Positions 46,586-59,968 of a stretch of DNA of 64,000 nucleotides are shown one piece after another; the stretch's first letter is position 1, and each line of letters opens with the position of its first letter. This DNA comes from Bagarius yarrelli (taxonomy: Eukaryota; Chordata; Actinopteri; Siluriformes; Sisoridae), in assembly GCA_005784505.1 (NCBI GenBank), contig VCAZ01000030.1, positions 437,501 to 501,500 of the forward strand, in the 5' to 3' direction. The position numbers and the translations under genes were made by a program. The notes under the pieces are model-generated. The model did not search any database and was not told where the DNA came from. It saw only the letters and a program-made list of their open reading frames with translations.

Positions 46586-48770
46586 TGTTAAAAATGTAAA
46601 ACATTTACACCCATCTCATATTATTGTTTGTGTTTTCAGATTTCACTTAATTTAGGTCAAATCCAAATGATCTAAAAAAACATGCAACAAAATAAAACTG
46701 GGTCAATATTTTAAACAGGCAACACTTTACCCACTGAGCTACCGCTGGATTTTTTTCACTCTTTATTCAAGGTCATCGTAAAATACAAACTTCTCCAGGT
46801 TTTCCTATTTTATCTGGCTCAGGTTTTACATACAAAGTGTCGATTCTTGCCTTCGGTACAGGAAGGGAAAAGAGAAGCAGAAAAAAACAGCAATGTTTTT
46901 GGCAACAGCCGAGTCGCCCGCATAACACGGGTTCCTCAAAAGTCCTTTACGCTAGCTTCTAAAGCAGTTAAAATATAAAAGCACACAAACTTGGGACTGT
47001 CTAAAGTGTGTAACAGTCATTTCATTTTTAACCTAACCGCAGCAGCAAATTTCCGACATGACGGCGTCAACAAGGTAAATAAACAACAATAAAAAGGAAA
47101 CCACCCACAAAGGGTGGGAAATCTCCACAGCACCGTGCAGAAGGACGTTCAAGTGTGGAAGTCATGCCCAGGCATGCTGTAGATAACAGGGACATGTCCT
47201 AATCATTTTTTATCTTCATGGAAATAAAGATAGCATCAGAGACACATTTATTCCAAGACAAGGCAAGTTTGACAAAGCAGACATTTCTGTTTAGGCTAGC
47301 AAAATTTTATAAACACGATGGCCCAAACACTAAACCCTAACCCTAAGCTAAATAATCTCAAACTCCCTTTAATAACAATTCAGACCTTTTTATAGTAATA
47401 ATCCAGGTTTTTTATAGTAATAAATATTAATACATTTCAAGACCATTTGATTTTTAGGGGCAGGAGAAATTTCACCTTTTCTACATAGACCATGTGGTTT
47501 TTATTTTATATCTCTCAACATGTTGATTCACAACAATAACTCTAGCTGTAATTCAAATCTTGGGATAGTATTAGTTATACTTTTCTAATATATTATTATT
47601 TCTTATTATTTCTTTCTAATGTCAAATCCACACAACGAGGTCCAAAGCTCAAGAAAAAAATACAACTGATAGTTTAAAAAATAAAAACACGACTGTTGAC
47701 ATTAATGAAATGAGCCCTCAGCGTCAGTGTGTTTTAACAGTCAGTGTTCAAGCTAAAAATACACGTTTAGCTATAGGAAATATCATTAAGAATGAGGAAT
47801 AAAGAGCAGGAGTAAAAAAGGAAATGAAAATATTGTGAAGCTGATGATGTTGAACCCCTAAAGAGCAAAGATGGGATACGGAGAACATAAAAGCATCATT
47901 ACTGCTCATCAGTAGTGGGTTATCATATGGATTAAGGGAAATTATCCAGACTCAGACAACAAGATTTACAGGTAAATTTTACTTTTCATGAGGGTTCTGC
48001 TGAAAGACATGTATGTAACAGACTCTTTTTCTCCCCATTGTTTGCTTTTTTTCTTTCTTTTTTTTTAGGTGCCCATTTATCCGGAATGTTTTTATGGTGC
48101 CACAAAATCTAAGATTACGAAAGAACTATTATTTTAACACATTTTTCTTTCGGGATCAATAAACCAGGATTGCATTTTAGTACTTGCCTCATTATTTTTT
48201 CTTTCAGGCTACTCACCCACCAGATTATTCAACATTTTATTAGTGCATATGGAGTGTGTTAGGGAATGATGGATATGAGCAATAAAAAATAACTTATTTA
48301 GTAACTTAATAAACTTAATTCTAAATTAATACTTACCTACTATTAAATAATCATGAAAATGTAGCTTTAATAATAATTTTCCATTATGTCACTTATAATG
48401 AGATGGCGAGTGACGCCATCCGAAACCAGTACATTTTTAAAAGTTAAGAAAATAACGACCGGAAAGGGAAAACCAGGAATATCAGTAGATGAAGGGACAC
48501 CTATCGACCCACATTCAGTCGGTTTTTTACAGTCAAATTTACATTATGCGATTTTCTTCTACGTGACCAAAACATGTTATCATATCAGCGTACCGAAATT
48601 CCAGCTCCAACCTGAGAAAAAATGTTACATAGATTTTTTTGATAATGACTATTTGAGAGGGATTCTGTTACTATGGGCACTTTAACCTTACCGTCATTAC
48701 TATAAAATCTTACACATTGAGTTCCTTTTTCATCTTTTTTTACATTTTAACAGATCCAAAGTACTTAGTA

Positions 48771-48776
48771 ATTATA

Positions 48777-48875
<99 letters not shown>

Positions 48876-48900
48876 CAACACACACACACACACACACACA
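48771..48900. repeat. (AT)n-(CA)n compound microsatellite
   Basis: Almost 100 bases of AT alternation followed by about nine CA units. It produces open frames on both strands that are not genes. Confidence 0.97.
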
Positions 48901-49202
48901 TCTTGCGTATATGAATCTGAAATACAGCAAGAAAAAACAACACAATAAGAAAAAGCAGGAAGAAAGAGAGTGTATTTGATTAAGGTTGACGCTTGATTCC
49001 TGCCTGTAAGCTTGTTGGTCAGTACAGGCAGTAAGTTGTCTTGTCAGTGTTATTTATTCAGCATCAATCAATACACTCAAAACATATTTTCCTGCTTTCT
49101 CTTATTCTCTTCAATTAACTCACGGGGGTTTAAAGACATCATAGTACATCCCACAAGCCAAGATAGTTTATACTTTTAAGCACCATTTACAAAGAGGAGT
49201 AA

Positions 49203-49214
49203 GAGAGAGAGAGT

Positions 49215-49266
<52 letters not shown>
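49203..49266. repeat. (AG)n microsatellite
   Basis: Sixty-base AG repeat with one early interruption. Confidence 0.97.
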
Positions 49267-49267
<1 letters not shown>

Positions 49268-50152
49268 AAAAGAGAAATCAAAACATACCTTTTTTTACAG
49301 AATGAATACACAAAAAAAGCCCTTAAGAGAGCTTAAGGGGAAGAAAAAGCCAGGCTTCCACTGGCAGTGCGGACAATTTGAATAGGGCATTGATCTGCCA
49401 CATGGGCGTGAATGGAAAGCAGCGTTTGCTAAAGTTATTGGTGTATAAATCACATTAACTGCTACAGCGAACAGATTTAAGAGTTATGATTTTTATTTCT
49501 TCTGCATTTGCACCAAATGAACTCACCAGCACATAACAAACTGCCGTCAGCTTTGCTTACAGGGCCGGGAGACAAGAGACAAAAGCCTCTTTAGCCAGGT
49601 TCCGCCAGGTCTACGCCGGTGTCTCGTATTTAGTCACTGGATGTGATAGTATCTGTACTGATGGGTGGCCATGGAAATGACATGAGGCGACCGCTTATCA
49701 GATCAGAACTTCTCAGGACGTTCATCAGTTCGAAGACACACAAACTGTTCTGTGTTCCAGAGGCATGCTAGGGCTGGCAAAGAAATCCAGGTCTGGCGCT
49801 GATTGTCTCATGTCTCCAATTTAAGATGGTATCAGCTTGCTAACTTGCACGCAGATCACGCTAAACACTATAGCGGTGCTTCTACTGGGCAGGTTGTATT
49901 AACACAGTGTTTGGTATTTCAACAGTTTATGTAAGTATTCTAACCTGTCATTTCCAGACCTGCCAGGTGCAGAAACCTGGAACTGTTTATAACACAAAAT
50001 AAACATCTTATATAATCTACCTCAGAAACATCTTAAAATCTAGCAGTTTGATGTAATTAAGGATCTTCCTAAAGTATATGCAAACCTGACTATGGTTCTT
50101 CTCCAATCTGTTGCCTCAACATTTGAAGGACACAATGTTTTTATATGCTGTA

Positions 50153-50292
50153 CTGTGGTGTCTTAGTGGTTGGACTGCTGATCAGAAGACTGTGGAGTTA
50201 ATTCCCAACACCAGTAATCTGCCACTGCTGGGGCATTTAACTGCTCAGTTGGGTAATTAAAATAAACACAAGTCTTTATGGATTAGGATGTC
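50153..50292 (+). repeat. SINE (family 1), diverged
   Basis: Head gtggtgtcttagtggttggactgc, B-box relic (ggagttaattccc), block ctgccactgctggggca and a decayed tail (tggattaggatgtcc). Confidence 0.6.
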
Positions 50293-50943
50293 CAATCAAC
50301 GCTGACAATAACATCTGCAAAGGAGGAATAAATCTGGCATAAGATCTTATGGTCAGTATTTAAAACAATATATGAATTTACTCAAGTCCAATTGCTTTCC
50401 TATTAAACATTCAGAACTGCAAGAGCACCCAAACAATTTCCTATAGTTTACAGCCGCTAATTCAGCCCTGACAATTGGCCAGTCAGTTTTTTATATTCTT
50501 AGAGATAATTTGCTGTCAAGCAGCAAGTAAACAGAGACAAAATAACAAACACTGTAAAGACATAGGACGGAAAAGAGACACATTATTATTCTATTAACAC
50601 ATATTACTGTATTGAAAATATCTTTAGAAAACAAAAATTCTTATTTACTGCAGTAACATGCTAGCGCAATACTCCAAAATATGCAGGAAATCAATGACGA
50701 TCATAACAATACAACAACTCTTTTAAACATAAGCATTGGATTGTTAAATCAAGACATAACAACACAACAATAACTTAAATAAGAATAAGAATTTAGCCCA
50801 ACTAATAGTTGTAAAGTCTAAATTTTATAGCGGGTTGGAAACTTTTAATTCCAAGTGTGAAATCGGATTTCCGAGTTCCTCAGCAGATATTTTATTCCCT
50901 TAACTCCTGGAACTGCCACTGAAAAATAGACATGGCAGTTAAT

Positions 50944-50949
50944 TTTATT
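50944..50949 (-). promoter_or_regulatory. Candidate FKBP6 poly(A) signal
   Basis: AATAAA on the minus strand, about 90 bases beyond the FKBP6 stop. A second copy is at 50891-50896. Either would give a short 3' untranslated region. Confidence 0.5.
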
Positions 50950-51037
50950 CCAGCGGACATTTACAGCTGTACCCAACACTGCCCCCTTATGTTGGGAAAT
51001 TTAATTAAACTTTGTTGAATTTGTAAAACGCACCTCA

Positions 51038-54000
51038 TTAATTCTCAGATTTGAAAGCGGAAAACATTTTGGAGCACATGAGTTTTTCCTGGTCCAGATG
51101 TTCCTTGTAACAGCTGCAAGCGGGCAAAAAGGTTAAGACCGTCACTCTTAATATTAACCAAGCAAACGGTGAACTTCAACTCACTTTGCCAGCTTTTTTA
51201 GCGAGTTATTGATGTCCGTGTCGAACGGCTTCTTGGCCTGAGCCATGATGAGGTATTCTTGCGCCTTCTCATACTCGTTCATTTCTAAGCAGGCCTGGTG
51301 AGGACGGTAGAGAATGAAAGCCATTTTAATACTTATATTTCACAATGAATAATGTCATTTATGAAAAAGTGTTCAGCTCAGGGGTTAAGGCTTCTCAGCG
51401 AGGACCTTAATCCTCAACAGAGGGTTTAGATCCATTAGGAGTTACATCTAGCAAGGCAAAAAAAATCTTTCCAAATACTATCATCACCGCGGTCATTCTC
51501 AAGTCTCAAGAGATTTGGCGTGGATTTCCAGTGTTCACAGGCGGGATTCTGGTTGAAAATCTGATTGTGCGTGATGGGCTGTCTGTCACATCGCGGCTCA
51601 CTATACACTATAGGAGCAAAACGGTTAAATAAAGGGGTTTTTTTTTTCCCAAGATGTTTGTGGTCTCTCACATTTTAAAAATCTTTTAGTGTGTGCCCAG
51701 CATTAGAGGAGCTGAAGGAAGGATCAAGGGCAGTACCACACTTCATCCAGCAGAGAGCAGCATAATAACAACTTAATGTTGGTGTCAGTTTATTAGAATA
51801 AGTCAACATTGTATTTAGTTATTTACTTAATTACTACTTTTTAACGCCATGCCAGGATCAAGGCTATTTTCATGGCAATTTCAACATTATACAATTATAC
51901 AAAGCTTTACATTACTTCGAATTTAACTTTCAATTACTTTACTTCACTTTTCACATCACATTACATTACATTACATTACTTTATGTCACCCACTTATCAC
52001 TTTACATCACTTACACAAGTTGCTTTATTCGTTGCCTATTACAAACAGCAAGGGGAGTGCTAGGGACCCCGGGCCCGCACAGGGGAGAATTTGACAAAAT
52101 TTTTTAAAAAAATGATAAAATTGATTTTGGTCAAAAAAAATGACTTTGTATTAAAAATATGTTTAAATGCTTTTTAAGACAATAAAAATATGTAATCAAA
52201 TTGTTTGTGTACAAACACATTTTTAAGGTACAAATATATAACATCTCCACACTTTAAAAGCAGTGTTTAATCTGTCTGTTAGGCAACGTTATAACATTAG
52301 GAGATAAGGATACGGGCGAGTTGCTGACCTGACCACAGCGGAACAGCGCTTTTGTGTTCCCAGGGCTAATCTGCAGAGCCCTCTGGCCGAATTTTAGGGC
52401 TTTGTGGGGTCTCTCCAGACGGAAGTAGGCCAGGGAAAGATTTAGCAAGAAGGGCAGACTCGCCTCCTCCACATGCCTTCTTTCCTCTTCATCCTCTGGC
52501 TTGCGATTTCTCAGCAATGTCATGGCCTAGTGTGACGAAGACAAAAGGCAGATGCTGAGCTCTAAATCCTGACCTGGTTTTAGTCAATAGCTTACAACAT
52601 CAATTTAATTGCTACATTATCTTTAAAAAAAGTAAAAAATCAAAACAACATTTTTCCCAATTGCTGGCAGCAAAAACTGTTAATTAAAATAAAGATTTAG
52701 AAAAAAGAAGAACTAATATTACGACAAAAGTTAAAAACCCACAAGGCTCGGTACTCAGTCCACTTACTTTTACATTATTTAGCACACACCCTCATCTAGA
52801 GCGATGTCCAAAATGCATCACTAAACAGATCAATTAATGAAGTTTTATTTTCATTTTAGTTCCTGACCACTGCTGATGATGATGATGACACTTAACTCAT
52901 CTACTACTTTCCTTTCTTAGACAGCACTGCTTCTGCTCAGATCTTAGACTGATCTCAAACTGCAGTTCAGCCCAGGTGAATTACCCTTAAATCAGTTTCT
53001 TGCAATATTTTAGGATCACTATAATCTTTTTTTCCAACCACTGCTTGAACTATGACAGGACTATCACAACTTTCTCCTGGCAGTTTTATCTCTGAACTTA
53101 ATTTGTCCTCTGCAAATGGGCCGGAATGCAGCTGCAAAAGTTCTCCTACACTTTGCTTTTCCTTATTGCTGCACTTCCCCCACTGCCTTTGGGTAGCTAC
53201 ATCCTTTTTAGATTTAAAAGCTGGTCAAAAAAAACTTTCTACCAACAAATACCTAAGCTAGCATTTACGTTGCTTTTACTTTATTTCCTTCCAACAGATT
53301 ATAACAATTGATTTTTTTTGTCTGCAATCTAATGAATCAGTATCTTAATTTAAAAAAAAGCACTTTTTGTACGTCTATAGTAAAAAAAACAGCGACCGCC
53401 AAATATCTTAAATGTAAATACATCAAATTGTATTATTTATAAGGTGCACTCTGGAGGTAATTTTTTTTGCTTGTCTGGTGTTAAGTAAACGTTAAAAGGT
53501 GTGGCCGATAGGCAACGGTGTCTCACACACCAGGTTTGATATTCAGTTACTGAAAAACAAACTCTTATTTCTGAGCTCACCTGCTTGTATCTGTATTTGG
53601 CATCGTCGTAGCGGCTCTGGTTAAAGCAGCGGTTTCCGAAGCTTCGCTCTGTATTGACTACGTTCAGCAGGGTGGACAGAGGAGCTAAATTCTGCTCTTC
53701 CTATAAAGCAGACCACCACAACCCTATTCTTAGACTTGAAAAATAATATAAAACATAACAATGGCAAAAAGTTATTTTTTTGGTGCAATTGATTCTGGTG
53801 GACACTATAGTGTAACAGTACATAACAGCATTTGAGGACACTTAAAAACTTCATGCTGCAAGATCTACCAAAAGATCATCTGTCCTTTTTCACGCTGACT
53901 TTAGATTCTGCCATCCACAAGACTCTCCTGTCCGCTCTAATAAGTTTTGGAGGTTTCCTACATGAAAGCTCATTCATATCCGGTAAGACGGGCTGGATCC

Positions 54001-55630
54001 AAATCGTTGCCATGAGGTTTTACCAGTGGTGTTTCCCAAGGTTCGGTACTTGGTTCTCTCCTCTTCCGGTCCTTTACAAACCTTTCTTGAAAAAGTTATC
54101 TTACATGGGTTTTCTTACCACAGATGCTGATGACACTCAACTCATCCTAAACACTTTTAGACAACAATGCTTCTGCCAAGAGCATGACTGTCATCAGGAG
54201 ACTATGGAAAAACAAAAACTAAGACTTTAAAAGACTTTTTTTTTCAAATAGAGTTTTGGGCTTAAGGTTACACTTAGTTAGTGATCGGATGAACCGGATA
54301 AAGCTTTTAGAAGTAGAATATATTGAGGCATGTGAGAAACAAACTCACCGGCGAAAGTGCAAAGAACTCATCCACTTGGGCTGAGTCGAGATAGTCGAAG
54401 ACCTGCACCTCATACAGCACCGAGGCCAATGGCGGAATGAGAGGAGGGCAGCCCATCTCTCCGTAGGCGTAGCTGGGCTGGATAAGAAAACGAGCGAACT
54501 CTCCCCTCCGCATGGTCCGCAGGCCGAGGTCAAGACCCCACACAGTCATGTCTGATTAACAAAACATAAAACATGACAGCAACATACAGCAACAGCAGCA
54601 TACATCTAGATGTATTGACAATTCACTGATCTTAGTATCGTGATGATGATGTGTGATGATGAAGACAACACGGTGATAAAGACTGTGGGACCAGGAGACA
54701 ATTAATGCTTACCTTTTCCAAGCTTCATCATTTTGGGAAACTTGTAGCTCCTTGTCGATTCAAAAGGCTGATCTGAATACTCCAGAAATCCAGAAAAGTG
54801 GACTGTTGACAAGATTGACGTGACGGTCATCATGTGGACAATGTTATACTTACTAATCCTATTACATCAGACCTTACATCAGCTAAGAACCTTGTTTGGG
54901 TGTAACTGAAGCCAGTATTGCAATGATGTCGATGTCTGATACTCACTGCTGATCGAAGCGTCTCTGGGTACAAGCGGACCTTCTCCTTCACGCAACACAT
55001 CCTTTAGAATTCCTCCGTCTCCCAAAATGTCCTGCATTTGAAGAGCAAGACGCTGGAAAGGTGTCTGTGGCACACAAGCAGAAATTTAGTAGATTCAATT
55101 TTTTTTTATGTTTTAGCGCGAGATCGGTTGATTGATTTTTACACCGCAAAAAAAAATAAATTTAAAAATAAAAAAAAAACATTATTAATTACAATTAATG
55201 ATTGATTAAAACGTTACACAGTGATACAGAGAAAAAATCAATGTTATATAATAATATATTATATAAACAATTATATATAACATTTTTTGAAATGGTTTTA
55301 TATTATGGGGGGGGTGTGCTTAGACTAGCTTTTAACTTATTGGCTATTTATTCATTTATTGGCTTCTTTTTGTAACTATATTCCTCACAAAATTGATCTT
55401 GTTTTAGTTTTATTTCTAATTAATCAATTTAAAACTGCTACCACTAGTTAGCAAGTGGAAAAATAAAATGTTTTAATAATAACAATGAGCTAAAAATGTA
55501 TAGCAATTAGCTCGTGATTAGCCTTTGGTATTTGTTTGTTTGTTTAGTTATTTACCTGTATTCCAACTCGATTACGGTCCTCTGGGTCTAAAAACTGAAT
55601 CATTCTTGAAGATAAACCGTTTGTCGGCAT
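51038..55630 (-). CDS. fkbp6: FKBP6, FKBP/TPR co-chaperone
   Basis: Catalytically inactive FKBP-type protein which, with HSP90, supports piRNA loading, transposon silencing and meiosis in the germline (known for the mammalian protein). Minus-strand exons: 55630-55556, 55064-54947, 54802-54713, 54551-54349, 53700-53581, 52526-52329, 51294-51185, 51113-51038. All junctions are GT-AG and in phase, giving 329 aa (human 327). The FKBP fold covers about residues 45-150, with DGGILKDVLREGEG, FSGFLEYSDQPFES, MRRGEFARFLIQPSYAYG and GCPPLIPPLASVLYEVQ. The C-terminal TPRs (about 165-305) include LLNLSLAYFRLERPHKAL, LQISPGNTKALFRCGQACLE and a final LKKLANCYKEHLDQEK helix. Introns 4 and 5 contain LINE reverse-transcriptase remnants on the opposite strand. 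The next gene downstream in the same orientation is FZD9, as in the human Williams-Beuren region. Confidence 0.96.
52855..53200 (+). pseudogene. LINE reverse-transcriptase remnant, FKBP6 intron 5
   Basis: gctgatgatgatgatgacac corresponds to the catalytic ADD region (expanded), and cgGAATGCAGCTGCAAAAGTT to the downstream NAAA-K/R-V segment of L2-like elements. Opposite strand to FKBP6; many stops. Confidence 0.5.
53880..54192 (+). pseudogene. LINE reverse-transcriptase remnant, FKBP6 intron 4
   Basis: Translation gives a QGSVLGSLLF-like block followed by DADDTQL, the reverse-transcriptase catalytic motif (usually YADDTQL) of L2-type elements, then a decayed 3' part. Opposite strand to FKBP6, possibly the same insertion as 52,855-53,200 split by rearrangement. 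Confidence 0.6.
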
Positions 55631-56368
55631 GATTTTGAGCTTAATGTCGAATAAAAAAATCAACTTTTGCTAATTTTTTTTAAAGAAATGTGGCAAATCA
55701 GTAAAGTTTAGCTGTTTTCTAGAACTGACTAAAATATTAAGGCGCCACGCTGAGGTGATTAACCGCCATTAACGTCTCTTCCGTGCAGCACCTAAAAACA
55801 TTAATTAAATCGTTTTCTAATTTTATATATTTATTTTTATCATTACAGAAAGGATGTATTTATTGTCTAATTCACTGTTAAGATTTTATTTTATAAAACC
55901 ATAGTAAACTTCTTGTTTTAAGATGCAGGTGTCTCTAAATTAATAAAAAAAATATATAAAAGTTTCATCTTAAACCCACATACAATAATATCGCTTTTAC
56001 TTTTAGTTAAGATTAAATATCCTTTTATGTTGTGTAGTATTTTTGTTTTTTAATTAAAACTGAATATAAAGCAGTACTTTACTATTCACCAGAAGGTGGC
56101 GCTGTAATCCAACCAAATTTACTATATAATCCAGCGAGTTATTTATTTTTTTTTGGAACATTGGTTCCAATGGATGTGAAAAGCAAGAAAAATTCAAGAG
56201 TAAATTAAATTACTTTTAACTTTTATTTAAAAAACAACAACAAAACAAACACATTTGCAACATTACAAATTCCTTGCAACAAGAAGTACCAACCAAAGGA
56301 TAAACACAAAAAAGCAACTTTATCACATTTCTAAAACAAATTCATTAGTTGAATAGTGTTAATATTTC

Positions 56369-56552
56369 CATTTACAGCATTTGGCAGACGCTTTTATCCC
56401 GAGCGACTTTCTTTTCTATACAACTAAGCAAATGGGGTTAAAGTCCTTGCTCAAGGGACCACAGTGGTGGCTTGGTGGTTCTGGGACTCGAACCCTGTTT
56501 TTTTCTGGTATCAGTCCAACACCTTAAACACTAAGCCACCACTTCCACCACA
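56369..56552 (-). repeat. SINE (family 1), near full length
   Basis: Reversed tail (tttggcagacgcttttatcc), middle block, B-box complement (gggactcgaaccc) and head complement (ccaacaccttaaacactaagccaccacttcc). Confidence 0.85.
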
Positions 56553-57292
56553 TATTATACATAGGCTGTTATTTAGGCTATAAAAAACAAATGTGTTATT
56601 TAAAAGGTTTATTCAAGCATTCAGTCATTAATATTTTATGTCAAATTATTAATTTTGCTTAATCAACCTACAATCATTAAAAACAATATATGAGGTAATT
56701 ATTATTATTATTATTATTATTATCAGTCTTATTGCTATTGTTTTACATTAGTGTAACTCTGTACAGTTTGTGCTCGGCCTATCAACTGTCCATCAACAGA
56801 CGATGATGGAAAGCACTTTGTTCATCTTCTTCATCTGAATGTAGTTTTAATCATTACTATCTTACTAAATTTAGTGTCTTTTTTTTTTAACTCATTAGCG
56901 GTGCTGTGTCGCTACACACCAGTCTGAGAACAGAAACGCTTAGCCACGCTAGCCCATGTAGACCAGCTGTTCATAGGCGCAACTAATTTCCAGAAGCAAA
57001 TAATCATAAAAAGCGATAGAAACATGGATTAGACGGCTGTAACGATTATTTTTTACCTGATTGGATTATGAAGCATACTAAAATAAAAAAAATAAGAGAT
57101 CCCAGTTGTTTCTGTAAAATTCGACTGAAGCATGCTAGAACATTCTCCATTTAACATTGTACTATTTGGCCAATATTTGAGTGTAAACTGCAAGTAATAA
57201 TAATCACGATAATTGTGTGTAAAAGGTACAGCATTTTTTTTAAATTAACCCACCATGCTTTATAAAAACTACAAAAACTTGTGCAAGACACA

Positions 57293-57466
57293 CTGGTATT
57301 TAGCAGACACCCTTATTGAGAATAACCTTCATTTATCTGAGTGGTTGGGGGTTAAGAGCCTTGTTTAGGGACCCACCAGTGGCAGCTTGGTGCTTCTGGA
57401 AATTGAACCCATAATCTTCCGATCAACAATCCAACATCGTAACTACTGAGCCATTGTGTCCCCCAA
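57293..57466 (-). repeat. SINE (family 1)
   Basis: Reversed tail (tttagcagacacccttattg), middle block (gggggttaagagccttg), B-box relic (aattgaaccc) and head. It ends about 90 bases from the stop codon of the C11orf52-like gene, so it may be part of that gene's 3' untranslated region. Confidence 0.8.
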
Positions 57467-57558
57467 CCACCAGAGGGCACTTTTAAGATGCCGATCATCT
57501 TACAAATCATATCTATCGTTAGATTAGGTGTCTAAATCAGATGCCAACTCCAAACATG

Positions 57559-58444
57559 CTAACCACTCATGCCACGAGAACCTTGGTGTGAGGAAGAACT
57601 GCTTTTCTTCTGAAACTTAACCATCGGGCTCTGAAGCCGTCCAGCTGGAATAAGTATATCTGCAGCTTCAGCAGACTCTTTTGGTTTTGCTCCTCTCAGA
57701 AAGTCGATGGTCGCGTAGACGGTGCTGGAGTCTTTGGGTGACGAGACCTTCTGCGCGTTCCTGCTTTCAGACTGCAGAACCTGAATTTCTGCGTAGTGCA
57801 CGCCATCAGAATCCGTCTCTTTTTTCTTATTCACAACGGCATACTCGGGCTCGGCTGTCACTCTGCCACGTATTTGATGATCTACTCTCTAATTGAGGAG
57901 AAATGAAAAACATCTTCAGGTAAAAATATTGATGGTAATAAACTCTTAAAATGCTGTAAATTGTTTATATTCTTATGATTAAGTACATTCATATGCGATA
58001 GGGTAAAATCGAATTTTTGGTGAGCACTAGGTTCAAGGTTCAAGGAGCTTTATTGTCATTTCAGCCATATATAGCAGATGCAGTACACAGTGAAATGAGA
58101 TAACGGTTCTCCAGGACCCCCTGGTGCGACACAAAACATAAGAATTTCACAAAAGAACAAAGAGCCACTGAACAGAATAGACATAAAGTGCATGTGTGCA
58201 ACCTGGTGCAGAACAGACAGTGCAGAAACAGACAGTGCAATAAACAATACAAACATTACAAAGACAGTGCAAAGAGGACAATAGAGAACAGGACATAGCA
58301 CAATAGCGCCAACCATATTGTAAAATGAGGTAAGACATGGAATGTGCAAATTAACAACAATATTGTGCAAATAGCACTTGTAAAGTGACTGTGCTTCACA
58401 AAAAAATGTTTTTGGGGTTTTTTTTTCCAGTCTACTTGTGTTGA

Positions 58445-58478
<34 letters not shown>

Positions 58479-59937
58479 AGTTCAGTTCTGTGTTGAGCAG
58501 CCTGATGGCTTAAGGGTTGAGTGTGTGTGTGTGTGCATATTTGTAGGTTGAGGTAGTCCAGATCAGTGTGTTGAGCAGCCTGATGGCTTGAGAAAAAAAA
58601 AACGCTACAGATTCGGGTTGTGAGGGTCCGATTGTTACAATACAAGTCAAATTTTGATTCTTTCCAATTTCCTGTTTTGTTCAACTGAAAGAAACTGAGA
58701 TACATTTGATAACTAATTTGTAAGTAATATCCAAGACATGCATGCCTGAGAAATTATTTATCAATAAATACAGCATACAAGGGTGTGTCAAAGGACCAAC
58801 ATTGTTGCCCTTAAGGTTAAGTCATTCAAACAAAGTCAATCATCCATTACAATGACTCTAAATGCTTTCAGACAAGCCGGCAAAGAAAGTACGGTACTAG
58901 AATGAAGGTCGGTGTAAGTAACTTTCCCAACAAAGTCGGTATTGCAGTTGTATTGTAATGTACCTGATGAGTTAAAGCTGTACGTGGAGCTGAAAAAAAA
59001 AACACAAATAAACACATTGAATAATTATATAATTATATCACTTAGAGTTATCTTAATAGTTTATGCAACCAGTCAAGACAGTCTTTATTACACATAGTGG
59101 CAGCTGGCCAGTAGGGGGTGCTGGGGTGAGAAAAAAGTTACATATTCTTTCAATTGTGAGTTAAATATTTATCGCAAATAATAAAAAAATAAAAGCATGA
59201 AGTGAGGGTGCTGCTTGAAGTCTAAGATCACACGCTACGCAATACAGGTCTGCCGAATCCCACGGTTCAGATGAATCACCTCGAAAGTCAGCCACCTGTT
59301 CCTACGGTTACTACAGTGCTAACAACTACTTAGAACAACTGAATGGTGTAATTTTTAGTTTGTATTTAGCAACAAGTTAACTGATCCGAGTAAATTAAGA
59401 GATGGATTCGTGAATCCAGAGTCATATAAAAAAATCAGAATCATATAACCCAGATAAATCCGGATTCGTTCATTATTAATCCCTACCAATTTCTGTGATT
59501 TGATGTTCGAAGTGCTTAATAAAAGTAAAAGGGACATCAGAAGGTGCTTTAAAGTTTTTAATTTCACGTAAACACAAAATAACCAGCCTCGATGAGACAT
59601 TTTTTGTGTGCAACAAACCAATCGCTTTCCTATATCCTTTTGTGATCAAATGATTTATACAGTCCTGCAATCCATTCTTAAAAGTCCTAAAGCATGTCTT
59701 TTGTTACTTTAACTTCATACACACCTGAAACTAGCAGTAAACCCACTGCGTCGGGTGTGTTGAGGCTGAATTTTTGTTAAAGCACAACTAAGAACTGAGC
59801 TTTGCGTTCTAACAAAAGCATCAAGTGCAGACGTTGTTCTTTAAATGTTCATCTGTGGTTGGTTTTGTCAGTGTCTGAATCCATTTTAAATGTTAGATCC
59901 AATTGTTTAAGGACGGAAGTGAATTATATATATATAT

Positions 59938-59968
<31 letters not shown>

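Larger units (their letters stand above)
42900..50940. other. Gene-free interval between FZD9 and FKBP6
   Basis: No coding exon recognised. It holds the hAT-type element, one SINE on each strand, a C15 run at 44,212-44,226, long AT and AG microsatellites, and GC-richer unique islands at about 44.25-44.6, 45.2-45.5 and 49.35-49.85 kb. Elsewhere nothing specific is seen. Confidence 0.5.
55631..57558. other. Spacer between FKBP6 start and the C11orf52-like gene end
   Basis: Holds the FKBP6 promoter (no TATA box or clear motif seen), then AT-rich sequence with an ATT repeat at 56,698-56,722 and two SINEs. No further gene seen. Confidence 0.5.

Noticed and set aside
47327..47346. Telomere-like aaccctaaccctaa
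   Set aside because: Only about two and a half units; too short to call an interstitial telomere.
48386..48685. A 99-codon plus-strand open frame of balanced composition
   Set aside because: No recognisable motif, splice partner or ciliate/viral-type similarity; AT-rich surroundings make chance frames of this size likely.
57559..57888. PECAM1 or MPZL1-type receptor tail
   Set aside because: The ITIM-like motifs suggested it, but the upstream exons in phase lead to a MGNRVT start with no signal peptide, Ig domain or membrane segment.
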